DNA from: a virus
Virus record (IMG/VR): IMGVR_UViG_3300044832_000098
Coordinates: 1-46,864 of that record
Reading direction: 5' to 3' (one strand)
DNA: 46,864 bases
This document shows, piece after piece, positions 38,870 to 46,293 of the stretch. The stretch's first letter is position 1. Every line of letters begins with the position of its first letter. A model generated the notes under the pieces. That model was not told the DNA's origin and did not search any database. It saw only the letters and a program-made list of their open reading frames with translations. Made by a program: the position numbers and the translations under genes.

Positions 38870-41071
38870 TTAGGGTCCTACGTGTGGGGGAACGGGTCCT
38901 GCTCCGGGCGCACCACCGGGGCTGCCGCCCGGCATGGCTCCGGGGGCAGCGCCCGGAGCGGGAGAGGGTGGCGCTGGCAGATCCGGCGCAACCAATGCAG
39001 CGGCATCCGCGGGCGAGATATCGCCTTTCAATGCAACGCTGATCTTGGGCCGTTGTGGCGGCGGCTGCGCACCCGCTCCGGGGCTTCCAGGCGGCGGCAC
39101 GCGCGGTACGAAACGATCCACATCGGTCTCGTCTCCAAAGCGACGCATGGTCTCGCTGATCAGTTCAGTGAGGGAGTCGGCCAGCGGTTTGTTGCCGGTA
39201 CCTAACGCTTGTTCAATTTCGCTAATCAGTTGGCGAATCAGCGGCAGAATGGTCGCCCACGCCTGCTGATCGGTTTGCATCTTAGGCTTACCCGTGGTGC
39301 CCGCGGCGATCGTGACTTCCACCATCGTGAACAAATCCTCGATCGACATACCCGGTTGCGGCAGATCGGCATCAGGATCGGGACCTAACCACATGGCCTT
39401 CGGCCCCGCCATGCGTTGCACTTCTTTCACCGTGTAGCACTGCAACGCCATCTCCGCGGTGTACTGCGCCAAATCGGTGAGCATCCATTCGAGGCAGTCG
39501 CGATCGGAGGTGGTGCGGGCGTTGGTGCCGGACTGCTGAATGTTGGCCTCGGTTGCCGTTTTAGGATTCCCCGGTCCGCTGATGGCGGCGGATAGTGCCT
39601 CTTGCACGCCGCTGATACGCTCCATGTCGTTTAAAATCAAGGTGGGATCAAAGAGCCGCATGTCGGTCTGCGGCACTGGCTTGGCTGCAAAGAGATTGGC
39701 GATGGGGGTATCCGGATCTGCCGGCTTTAACCCTACAAATTCTTGCAGCTTCGACTCGGATAATTTCTTAGCCTCAACATCATCCAGTTGCGATGCGTTG
39801 AACAACACCCCAGAAATCGAGCGCTCGCGTGTGATGCGAAAATTGGAGCGCACCCCGGAGTATTCATCCTGAAGTTTGTAAAGACGCCACGCCAAGCTTT
39901 GCGCATGACGCTGACCATCCACCTCATAGAACGAGAAGTAAAAGTACGGGTAGAAGCGGCTGGTCGGGTACGGCGGCTCAAAAGGTTTCTTGGCCCACTT
40001 CTTCACCCCGTCAATGGCAGTGCGAATATGCTTATCGGTTCGGTACCACCGCTCGATCACACGTAAGAAGGGCTGCGATTCGGCCTCGCTGGTCGAGGTG
40101 GTGAAGGCTTGCGCGGCTTCCGCGGTCAGCATGCCCTGCGGCAATACGTTGTCGATATCCCGCGCGGTCAACTCTTTGGGCTGGCTTTGGTAGTACTTTT
40201 TCGCCTTCTTGATGTCCTCCGGCTTTAAATCCGGAAACATCGTGAGTGCTTCCTCTTCATCGACGTACATTTCGTTGCCAATCCAGTTGGCGTCCAAGTA
40301 ATCGGCTATACACTCCACATCGGTCGAAACTTGAATATTCTCCGTCTTGATGAAATCGATCACGAACAGCTTGTTGACCGATAGTTCAAGTTTCTCTTCC
40401 AGCGCTTCGATCAGCGCCTCTTTTTCCGATATCTCCGCGGCTCTGGTGTCCGGGTCGCGATCGTCCGGGTCCTCCAGCATTTTTTGTTGCGCAGTTAAGC
40501 GCTCGTGTAGCTCGCGCGCATCGTTCAAAGCGGTTTCGACTTCTGCGTTCGGAACCTTCTCGGATACCTGCAAGCATTTGAACCACCCTTCAGCATTCGA
40601 GAGTACGGAGCGCACGCCCTTGCGCGCCGCTTTTTTCAACTTGCCGCGCATCCACAATTTGGAGATGACTATCTGCAGCGTGCGGGCGAAGGCATCCATC
40701 TGCGAGGTGTTGGAATCATCGACTTGCGCCGCTTTGGTAACGGAGACATCCGGGTCGCGAGCGTACAAAAGAGCCACCAGGATATCGATAAAGGCACCAA
40801 TGAGGTTGGTGGTGACCGCCCACGATAGATCCGATGTACCAGCCGCGTAACGTCGATCGATTGCTACCTGCTTGCGGAAGTTCTCATCAAATTTTCTGTC
40901 ACGGTCGTACTCCTTGAAGAACTTGGTGACGAGTTTTTCCTCCTGCTCCGGGGTGAGTTGATCGTCCTCATCCGGCGAGTCGGCCGATTGCATGCCATCG
41001 TTTTGCCGCGGGTCATCGAACACACCCGCGAGTCCCGCCGCCACACCGCCGCTAGGAGAGACCGCGGCCAC
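38870..41071 (-). CDS. Portal protein, P22 type
   Basis: 733 residues from GTG 41071. Features of P22-like portals: TKFFKEYDRDRKFDENFRKQVAIDRRYAAG near the start, long helical clip and stem region (KMLEDPDDRDPDTRAAEISEKEALIEALEEKLELSV), YDANWIGNE-like wing residues, FEPPYPTSRFYPYFYFSFYEVDGQRHAQSLAW and KLQDEYSGVRSNFRITRERS in the central domain. The Pro/Gly/Ala-rich last 70 residues are low-complexity. Twelve copies would form the DNA entry vertex and dock TerL. Confidence 0.88.
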   Translation of the reverse strand: MAAVSPSGGVAAGLAGVFDDPRQNDGMQSADSPDEDDQLTPEQEEKLVTKFFKEYDRDRKFDENFRKQVAIDRRYAAGTSDLSWAVTTNLIGAFIDILVALLYARDPDVSVTKAAQVDDSNTSQMDAFARTLQIVISKLWMRGKLKKAARKGVRSVLSNAEGWFKCLQVSEKVPNAEVETALNDARELHERLTAQQKMLEDPDDRDPDTRAAEISEKEALIEALEEKLELSVNKLFVIDFIKTENIQVSTDVECIADYLDANWIGNEMYVDEEEALTMFPDLKPEDIKKAKKYYQSQPKELTARDIDNVLPQGMLTAEAAQAFTTSTSEAESQPFLRVIERWYRTDKHIRTAIDGVKKWAKKPFEPPYPTSRFYPYFYFSFYEVDGQRHAQSLAWRLYKLQDEYSGVRSNFRITRERSISGVLFNASQLDDVEAKKLSESKLQEFVGLKPADPDTPIANLFAAKPVPQTDMRLFDPTLILNDMERISGVQEALSAAISGPGNPKTATEANIQQSGTNARTTSDRDCLEWMLTDLAQYTAEMALQCYTVKEVQRMAGPKAMWLGPDPDADLPQPGMSIEDLFTMVEVTIAAGTTGKPKMQTDQQAWATILPLIRQLISEIEQALGTGNKPLADSLTELISETMRRFGDETDVDRFVPRVPPPGSPGAGAQPPPQRPKISVALKGDISPADAAALVAPDLPAPPSPAPGAAPGAMPGGSPGGAPGAGPVPPHVGP

Positions 41072-41072
41072 G

Positions 41073-41333
41073 CTACTTCAGCAGCTCGGCATTGATTTGG
41101 TGTTGGCGTGCCACCCTATTGGCATCGGCTACCGCTTGCTGCTCTGGAGTGAGTGCGGGGGTTGTGAGTGGTTCCGTGGGTTCTAAAGGCGCTGGCACGG
41201 CTTCTCGATCGATAAGCGGAGAGGGGAGCGCACTAGTGGCGCCTGACGCGTTAGGGATCGTTCCGCCGCCTAAACGGCGCAACGTCCTGGCACGCTCCTG
41301 TGTCGACATTCCTTGAGGGGTGCTGTATTTCAT
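41073..41333 (-). CDS. Small protein between TerL nuclease and portal genes
   Basis: 86 residues, ATGA overlap with the TerL nuclease gene. Low-complexity N-terminus (STQERARTLRRLGGGTI) and Pro/Ala linker, then a short helix (EQQAVADANRVARQHQINAELL). May be a packaging or head accessory protein; no family is recognised. Confidence 0.6.
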   Translation of the reverse strand: MKYSTPQGMSTQERARTLRRLGGGTIPNASGATSALPSPLIDREAVPAPLEPTEPLTTPALTPEQQAVADANRVARQHQINAELLK

Positions 41334-42010
41334 GAGAAAAACCTAACCTTGGGCTTCTCGGAACCGGAGTTGAATTCGAGCCATTTGGCCGAGAAAGGAA
41401 CCAGTATGTCCCTCGGTTTCTCATAAGGCAAACTGGCGTTTGACATCTTGTCGACCCCACGGCCGATTAACCCACAAACGTCCACCGCATCGTCGTTCTT
41501 CCCGCCGGGGAATCGGCACAGTTGATCGATCACGTGATCGGTCCATTTGCGTCTTAAAGGGAAGTGAATCGTCCTAGCAGTTGCTCGCGCGTGGAAAGCT
41601 TGGACCTTCATCGATTTATCGTCTATAGAGGGTAACGGCTCAATGGAGACATAACGCTGCGAGCGGCGCATGGCATCACGGATTGAAGGGCCAATCGCTT
41701 TGTCGATCAACCCGCCTTCGTTCCAATGGCGAATAGGCTTGTAGAGTCCGATCAATTTGATGAACGCCTTGATGCCTTCATCTGTTTCGCATTGCCGAAA
41801 GAACCAATCCACCGCCCATAAGTCCCCGATACGATCCATCCCCCACATGCCGTGTTCGGTAAAGTCGGGTTCTTTTTTGCCGAATTCCACTTCCATAGTC
41901 GCGTAATCGGATGCCGAGTACATCTTCAAACTTAAAGGAAGGGCCTTATCCTCGTAAGGTAGTAGATAGGCGTAGCTCATGCTAAGGCTCGCACCCCCTG
42001 CCGCATTCAC
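41330..42010 (-). CDS. terL: Terminase large subunit, nuclease part (separate reading frame)
   Basis: 226 residues from GTG 42010; ATG 41980 is an alternative. SASDYAT (D35) is the first RNase H-like metal ligand; FTEHGMWGMDRIGDLWAVDWF follows as in TerL; HWNEGG (E98) is the second acid; KNDDAVDVCGLI (D173-D177) the third. This is the complete C-terminal nuclease that cuts concatemers. It lies five bases from the stop of the ATPase gene and in another frame, so in this sequence TerL is made from two genes or through a frameshift. About 25 residues between the two halves have no counterpart in ordinary TerL linkers. Confidence 0.85.
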   Translation of the reverse strand: MNAAGGASLSMSYAYLLPYEDKALPLSLKMYSASDYATMEVEFGKKEPDFTEHGMWGMDRIGDLWAVDWFFRQCETDEGIKAFIKLIGLYKPIRHWNEGGLIDKAIGPSIRDAMRRSQRYVSIEPLPSIDDKSMKVQAFHARATARTIHFPLRRKWTDHVIDQLCRFPGGKNDDAVDVCGLIGRGVDKMSNASLPYEKPRDILVPFSAKWLEFNSGSEKPKVRFFS

Positions 42011-42015
42011 ACAGA

Positions 42016-43065
42016 TTAACTGTCAGCCCTTGGACGATCAGCGTTGTAGTATTGAAACATTTCCCGGTTGAAATGTACCCCGCCGTATGGAGCGGGGCGC
42101 TGCTGAAAGAGAGCGGCCCAGGTTCGGGCAGCTCGCGGGTTATCGCGCCACGTAGACCAATGCTCGCGCGGCCAGAACTGCGGCCAGAGAAAATCGCCAA
42201 TTTTTCGGTTGAGTACATCATCCTCGCGCTCCGCTTCGGCAGGGATGCACAATACATCCCAAGTCTGCCCGTCGCGGCAGTGTATCAACCCGGATTCACC
42301 CTCGTAGTTTTCCGGCAAGATTGCACCCACCAAATCATCCTCGTGCCATCTTGTCATAATCAACACCACGGACATCCATGGCTTAGCGCGCGTCATCGCC
42401 GTGTCGATGTACTCGGAGTAAATCTTCTCCCTCACGGTGGATGAATCCGCCTGCTCGCGATTGGCCACCGGATCATCGAGTATCAGAAGGTCGCATCTGT
42501 TACCTGTAATGCCGGCCAACATTCCTGCAGCCATCATGGAAGAGCCGTTGGTCAAGGACCAATCATCGATCGCGCGCTGATCCTCCGCCAGTGTGGGTTT
42601 GTCTGGCCATAGCGCAACCCAACGCGGGTCCCTGACAATAGCGCGCACCTTGCGGCTTTGCTTCGCGGCGATCCCCGTGGCGTAACTGCCAAGAATCACC
42701 TGGGTGTTGCGCTTCCTACCCATCGCCCACGAGGACCCTACGACCGACGCGTATGTGGACTTGGCGCTACCCGGCGGGGCTAGAATAATCTGCCGGCCGC
42801 GCTTGGCTTCGATACAGCACTGGATCTTCTGCATCATAAGGGTGTGGTGAATCGCAAGTCTAGGCTCCACCGGCTCGTACGATGTAGGCGTATCTTCGAA
42901 ACGATTGACGAGCTTGCCGGTAACTGGGTCCTCTTCGTCCTCGACATCAATCAGGGGGACGCCTGGAATGTCGATACTTTGAGAATACTCAATCAGATTC
43001 GCACGGGCGCGCTTGCGGCGAAGATACTCCTGCGCCGCCCACTCCGGGCTGACAGCGGTTGTCAC
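42016..43065 (-). CDS. terL: Terminase large subunit, ATPase part
   Basis: 349 residues from GTG 43065. Walker A APPGSAKST (96-104), the adenine-binding QxxR region before it, Walker B DLLILDD (192-198) and the coupling motif MTRWHEDD (237-244) are all present, so the packaging motor should be intact. The frame stops at TAA after FQYYNADRPRADS, precisely where the nuclease domain begins in other TerL proteins (Y-x-x-SDYA). It is the second gene of the late operon and packages DNA through the portal. Confidence 0.9.
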   Translation of the reverse strand: MTTAVSPEWAAQEYLRRKRARANLIEYSQSIDIPGVPLIDVEDEEDPVTGKLVNRFEDTPTSYEPVEPRLAIHHTLMMQKIQCCIEAKRGRQIILAPPGSAKSTYASVVGSSWAMGRKRNTQVILGSYATGIAAKQSRKVRAIVRDPRWVALWPDKPTLAEDQRAIDDWSLTNGSSMMAAGMLAGITGNRCDLLILDDPVANREQADSSTVREKIYSEYIDTAMTRAKPWMSVVLIMTRWHEDDLVGAILPENYEGESGLIHCRDGQTWDVLCIPAEAEREDDVLNRKIGDFLWPQFWPREHWSTWRDNPRAARTWAALFQQRPAPYGGVHFNREMFQYYNADRPRADS

Positions 43066-43108
43066 CCGTTAACCCTTATTCTCTTTTCTGTTCTATCGTT
43101 AGCATCCG

Positions 43109-43453
43109 CTATTGTAGCAAGGGATCAATGTCCGGGAAAGAATCTACAGGACCGTGGTTTATTCCGCGGGAAACGGTAACAATAGATTGACTTGGACCAA
43201 TACGCGGTAGTTGTTTTTGCTCAATTATTGAAACTAACGCCTCATCGCTCATGGATGCGAGCAAGGCCGCTTGTCTGCGAGATGCTGGTACCTGAATAAT
43301 CGCCTGGGAGGGTTTCCCGTAGCCCCGATCTAAAATCGCCTCCGCGGCGCGGATCTTATCGCGATCCTCCACAGCGGTTTCCATAGTGTCGGCCAGAAGC
43401 TCAATCGCCCTTGGACCGTGCGTGCGCGCCAGCTCGTCAATTCCTTTGCTCAT
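43109..43453 (-). CDS. terS: Terminase small subunit-like protein
   Basis: 114 residues. GIDELARTHGPRAIELLADTME and RAAEAILDRGYGKPSQAI match the small DUF5681-like proteins that precede TerL in many phages. The C-terminus is FPDIDPLLQ, sharing the I-D-P-L-L-x ending with two unrelated small proteins of this phage and similar to the SSB tail. It is the first gene of the leftward operon, so it probably recognises packaging DNA. Confidence 0.75.
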   Translation of the reverse strand: MSKGIDELARTHGPRAIELLADTMETAVEDRDKIRAAEAILDRGYGKPSQAIIQVPASRRQAALLASMSDEALVSIIEQKQLPRIGPSQSIVTVSRGINHGPVDSFPDIDPLLQ

Positions 43454-43588
43454 GCCCTAAAGGTACCGGAAAAGCGACTGCCGGGGGTAGTCCTTTATGT
43501 TCTGAGACAAATTAAGATTACCTCCTGGCTATGCCCTGGTTGCGGTTGCGACTAACCGCCCGTTCGCTACGAGGTAACGGATGGTACC

Positions 43589-43612
43589 AAAAGGGGCTCT
43601 CCCCCGGCCCCT
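43589..43612 (-). terminator. Possible attenuator before the late operon
   Basis: On the minus strand, GGGGC and GCCCC (with flanking A-T pair, six base pairs in total) enclose a 9-base loop, followed by TTTT. It lies about 135 bases upstream of TerS, between likely leftward promoters and the first gene, so it could attenuate late transcription until antitermination. The stem is short and the U-tract has four bases. Confidence 0.45.
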
Positions 43613-43639
43613 CTTAACCCTCCTATATTGCGCCGCAAC

Positions 43640-43711
43640 ATGTCGTTGTGTAATGCAATATGTTATTGTTGCAATGCAATAGCGAGACAGTGCGAGACAG
43701 TGTGAGACTGT
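43640..43711. repeat. Tandem direct repeats and iterons in the control region
   Basis: Two imperfect tandem copies of about 20 bases, ATGTCGTTGTGTAATGCAAT (43640-43659) and a 21-base relative at 43660-43680 sharing ATGTyrTTGT and AATGCAAT, are followed directly by three 10-base units: GCGAGACAGT twice and GTGAGACTGT (43682-43711). Arrays of this kind are binding sites for initiator or regulator proteins. Confidence 0.65.
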
Positions 43712-43970
43712 GCTGGGCTGCCAAGCTCCATGCCTGCTCGGCCGGGTTGGTTCAGCCTTTTCAGTACGGGCTGTAAAGTGAGACGCCGAAATATGAATCG
43801 CTTGTTTTTAAGGCTTTTTTCAACACTACATTCACCCTATACATACTTTTCAGAGAGAGAGAGAGAGAATAGAGAAGATATAATATAGATCATTTCATAA
43901 TTGTAGCCGACGACCCTCTGGAAGCCGGCAATAGTCTGAACAATATGAAAAGGGTGGCAAATCGATACTA

Positions 43971-44000
43971 TTGACAGTTTATAAATAATTGAAATATTAT
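43971..44000 (+). promoter_or_regulatory. Strong sigma70-type rightward promoter
   Basis: TTGACA (43971-43976), an 18-base AT-rich spacer and TATTAT (43995-44000; five of six consensus). Transcription would begin close to 44007, about 13 bases before the ATG at 44020, whose GGAG lies at 44011-44014. This should be an early promoter read by host RNA polymerase. Confidence 0.75.
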
Positions 44001-44019
44001 TTTTCTTTTTGGAGTATTT

Positions 44020-44232
44020 ATGTCCTACAAAACAATGGATGAAGTTAAATTGATTGAAACGCTTAGCCGTGATTTACAGGAAGCCGGCACGAGGCTTTTG
44101 ACTATCGCAATGGCCTCGCCTAACCGCGAAGCGGCGGATTCGCTAGTGCGAGCCAGTGAAGCGGTACTAATCGCAGCGCGCAAGGCTGGCAACCATCTAT
44201 CCGACTACTGGGAACGCTTAGGAGATACCTAA
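44020..44232 (+). CDS. First early gene: small helical protein
   Basis: 70 residues, GGAG six bases from the ATG. Fully helical, with MDEVKLIETLSRDLQEAGTRLLTIAMA and ADSLVRASEAVLIAARKAGNHL. No recognised family. As first gene behind the strongest promoter it may be made abundantly at the start of infection; small proteins here often modify host functions, which is inference. Its stop abuts the next ATG. Confidence 0.65.
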   Translation: MSYKTMDEVKLIETLSRDLQEAGTRLLTIAMASPNREAADSLVRASEAVLIAARKAGNHLSDYWERLGDT

Positions 44233-44418
44233 ATGACTGCCAGACGTGATTTCCAACGCGCCCAATTGATCGCAGACGGGCGCAAAGCAATTGCCATGGT
44301 TAAACATGGCGCATCGATCAATGACGTGTTGGCGAGCATCCAGGGAAGCCGGGCGCGGCTCTATCGAGCTATCCGTATCGCAATGCAGCAACAACCGATC
44401 GATCCGTTACTTTTGTGA
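44233..44418 (+). CDS. Small basic protein with possible helix-turn-helix and DPLL tail
   Basis: 61 residues. MVKHGASINDVLASIQGSRARLYRAIRIA looks like a resolvase-type helix-turn-helix, in which a short helix, a Gly-Ser turn and an Arg-rich recognition helix follow. The C-terminus QPIDPLLL matches the tails at 712, 43109 and partly 8731. It could be an early DNA-binding regulator. Start directly follows the stop of the previous gene. Confidence 0.6.
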   Translation: MTARRDFQRAQLIADGRKAIAMVKHGASINDVLASIQGSRARLYRAIRIAMQQQPIDPLLL

Positions 44419-44431
44419 TTTTCGTGATGTG

Positions 44432-44511
44432 TGTCTCAGTTTGTATCAAATAATACTTGGCAGCCGTTCCTACTTCTATAAGATGGGGTTGTCTCGAATT
44501 GTATCAAACAA
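44432..44511 (+). promoter_or_regulatory. Promoter bracketed by two operator-like 22-base repeats
   Basis: Copies at 44432-44453 and 44490-44511 share 18 of 22 bases, TGTCTCnnnTTGTATCAAAYAA. The inner TTTG-TAT-CAAA is a short palindrome. Between them lie TTGGCA (44457-44462), a 16-base spacer and TAAGAT (44479-44484). The downstream copy therefore covers the expected start of transcription. This is the arrangement of a repressible phage promoter. The YdaS/Cro-like protein at 753 is one candidate ligand. Confidence 0.6.
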
Positions 44512-44527
44512 CCAGGAGTAAAGAGCT

Positions 44528-44707
44528 ATGAAAACCGCGAGCTGGGTGATTCGTGTCAAAGCGACCGGCGAGGTTCTCTTCGAAACCTTCAATAAACGCA
44601 AGGTCGACGCACTGAACACCGTCAAATATGAAGCCGTGCCGATTCAGACTTATCTGGCGAGCCTCAATGGTCATAGCGCGGCAACCTTCGCGGCTGGCGC
44701 GCTATGA
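44528..44707 (+). CDS. Small hypothetical protein
   Basis: 59 residues, first gene behind the operator-flanked promoter, with AGGAG upstream. Beta-alpha type: ASWVIRVKATGEVLFETFN then KRKVDALNTVKYEAVPIQTYLASLN. I recognise this as a recurrent short phage/host-type protein but know no function. ATGA overlap with the next gene. Confidence 0.6.
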   Translation: MKTASWVIRVKATGEVLFETFNKRKVDALNTVKYEAVPIQTYLASLNGHSAATFAAGAL

Positions 44708-44889
44708 AGTTCCGCGATCTGGCAATAGGCGATACGTTTGATTTTATAAAGCCCGACGTACTTACGAATTCGTTTTACCCTCGATGTAAAAAGGTAAGCG
44801 CACGCTGCTACACGTTCAACGCGGATAGCATACGTTCGACGGTCGGTACGATCAATGTTGCGGTCTATCATAGGGAGGCGCGCAAATGA
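44704..44889 (+). CDS. Small conserved phage protein (MKFRDL type)
   Basis: 61 residues: MKFRDLAIGDTFDFIKPDV, then SFYPRCKKVSARCYTFNADSIRSTVGTINVAVYH. The pattern of a GDTFDF start, SFY-x-RC and a V-G-T-I-N-V-x-V-Y end recurs among small phage and phage-derived proteins. A compact beta barrel is likely. No known role. Coupled by ATGA on both sides. Confidence 0.7.
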   Translation: MKFRDLAIGDTFDFIKPDVLTNSFYPRCKKVSARCYTFNADSIRSTVGTINVAVYHREARK

Positions 44890-45014
44890 ACATTCAATTC
44901 ACCAATGGGTTTTGGACTATCTGCTCAGGCAACAACCCCATCATGGTGTGTAGCAGCTTCCTGGCAGCATGGAGCAAGCTCTACGCGATCTACGCTGGAT
45001 TTGACAACGTTTGA
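44886..45014 (+). CDS. 42-residue small protein
   Basis: ATGA overlap with the previous gene. MNIQFTNGFWTICSGNNPIMV, then two Cys and a helix (FLAAWSKLYAIYAGF). It closes the small early operon; a 102-base gap follows. Position and coupling support translation. Confidence 0.5.
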   Translation: MNIQFTNGFWTICSGNNPIMVCSSFLAAWSKLYAIYAGFDNV

Positions 45015-45116
45015 TTCTAGCCTGTAGCATCTGCTAACCCTAGCGAATGCTATGGGGTGCAATCAGCACCAACGTTTGGCAGCACGGAGCCTGCCGCTTT
45101 TATTGGAGTACAGGTA

Positions 45117-46208
45117 ATGGAACTTATGCAAGCAAACCGTCAATGGTCATCGCGTCCCGATGATCAACGCTTCCTCTCCCTAACCGCTTTGAATGACCAC
45201 GTGCAATCGCAGCGCCAGCGCTCGATTGCCAAGGTGGTCAGTTCACGTGCTCTCACCTTGCACCCTGTCGAAGGAGATAGCGAAGCCCTCATGCTGACTG
45301 GGCCGAACGGTGCGCCGGTCTCGATCACCAATTGGTCATTTGGCCAATTGGCCCAGCACGCGGGAGCCCCTGCAGGCTACCTTCGTAATATCCCCGCACC
45401 CTTGGCAGCCGACTGTCTCAATTACGGCTTGCACCATTCGCGCGATATCGCCGAATGTGGCGTACTTTTAACCAAGGAAGATAACTTGGCGACGGCACGC
45501 GCAGTTACGGGACCTAACTACGGACGCATTTGGAATTCGACCATTACGGAGTCTTTGGTGCGCACATTCGGTGACGGAGTGACAGGTACGTTTCGCGTAC
45601 CGGGCGAATTTGGTATACAGAATCAACCAATCACCAAACAGTCGACCACGCTCTATGCCAGCGATCGCGATATGTGGGTATTTTTAGCCGATGAAACTAA
45701 TCGGATAGAATTGCCGAATCGGCGCAACGGCCGCACCGGCTCCTTGTCGCGCGGTTTCTTTGTGTGGAACAGTGAAGTAGGCTCGACCACATTCGGGATA
45801 GGCGCTTTCCTCTTCGATTACATGTGCGGCAACCATATTATTTGGAGTGCTGAAGAGTACCAAGAACTGCGCATACGTCACACTTCAGGCGCCCCCAATC
45901 GCTGGATAGAGCAAGCGCGGCCGGCAATCGAAGCCATGTCTAAGTCTTCCGCCCTCGGTATTACGGAGGCTTTGAAGGCCGCGCAAGCGAAGCGCATTGA
46001 AAACGTCGATGAATTTCTGCTGCATCGTTTTACCAAGTCTGAAGCTTCAGCGATCAAAGCGGCACATATGGCCGACGAACAGCGACCGATTGAGACGTTG
46101 TGGGATGTAAGCACAGGCATCACAGCCTATGCGCGTGAGATACAACACACCAACAACCGGGTTGGCTTGGAGCGTGAAGCCGGCAAGATTTTAAAACTGG
46201 CAGCGTAA
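45117..46208 (+). CDS. DUF932 family phage protein
   Basis: 363 residues from ATG 45117; GGAG lies eight bases upstream, so the GTG start at 45057 is not used. The pattern NWSFGQLAQHAGAPAGYLRNIPAPLAADCLNYG, VLLTKEDNLATARAVTGPNYGRIWNSTI, LYASDRDMWVFLADE, RGFFVWNSEVGSTTFGIGAFLFDYMCGNHIIW matches DUF932. Such proteins occur in phages and plasmids and often sit near early or partition genes; biochemical role is unproven. It is followed by a terminator. Confidence 0.85.
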   Translation: MELMQANRQWSSRPDDQRFLSLTALNDHVQSQRQRSIAKVVSSRALTLHPVEGDSEALMLTGPNGAPVSITNWSFGQLAQHAGAPAGYLRNIPAPLAADCLNYGLHHSRDIAECGVLLTKEDNLATARAVTGPNYGRIWNSTITESLVRTFGDGVTGTFRVPGEFGIQNQPITKQSTTLYASDRDMWVFLADETNRIELPNRRNGRTGSLSRGFFVWNSEVGSTTFGIGAFLFDYMCGNHIIWSAEEYQELRIRHTSGAPNRWIEQARPAIEAMSKSSALGITEALKAAQAKRIENVDEFLLHRFTKSEASAIKAAHMADEQRPIETLWDVSTGITAYAREIQHTNNRVGLEREAGKILKLAA

Positions 46209-46213
46209 TCACT

Positions 46214-46243
46214 AGCGGGGACGGCAAACCCGCTTTTCTCTTT
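46214..46243 (+). terminator. Intrinsic terminator after the DUF932 gene
   Basis: AGCGGG (46214-46219) pairs with CCCGCT (46229-46234), with a 9-base loop, followed by TTTTCTCTTT. Well placed just after the stop at 46208 and before the ribosome site of the repeat protein. Confidence 0.6.
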
Positions 46244-46293
46244 GGGAGACCTTCGAGCGTAGTTTTCGCAAGCATCATCATAAGGACACATTC

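Larger units (their letters stand above)
43454..44019. other. Divergent control region, candidate origin
   Basis: 566 bases without a convincing gene, in an otherwise gapless genome. From left to right it holds a possible leftward terminator (43589-43612), tandem 20-base repeats (43640-43680), three 10-base iterons (43682-43711), an AT-rich part with a (GA)n tract (43852-43868) and TATAAT, and the strong rightward promoter (43971-44000). The hexamer GAGACA recurs at 43504, 43685 and 43695. Leftward promoters must lie here, but none has both good boxes. Repeats plus AT-rich DNA fit a replication origin; this is inference. Confidence 0.6.

Noticed and set aside
38654-39205. 183-codon plus-strand frame with a Phe-rich hydrophobic start
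   Set aside because: The hydrophobic run is the reverse reading of the Glu/Asp-rich scaffold N-terminus; not a membrane protein gene.
41982-42257. 91-codon minus-strand frame bridging the two TerL halves
   Set aside because: It overlaps conserved ATPase sequence in another frame and its product has no TerL motif, so it does not explain the split.
43852-43885. TATAAT near the GA tract as a promoter
   Set aside because: No acceptable -35 hexamer 15-19 bases upstream; kept only as part of the AT-rich control region.
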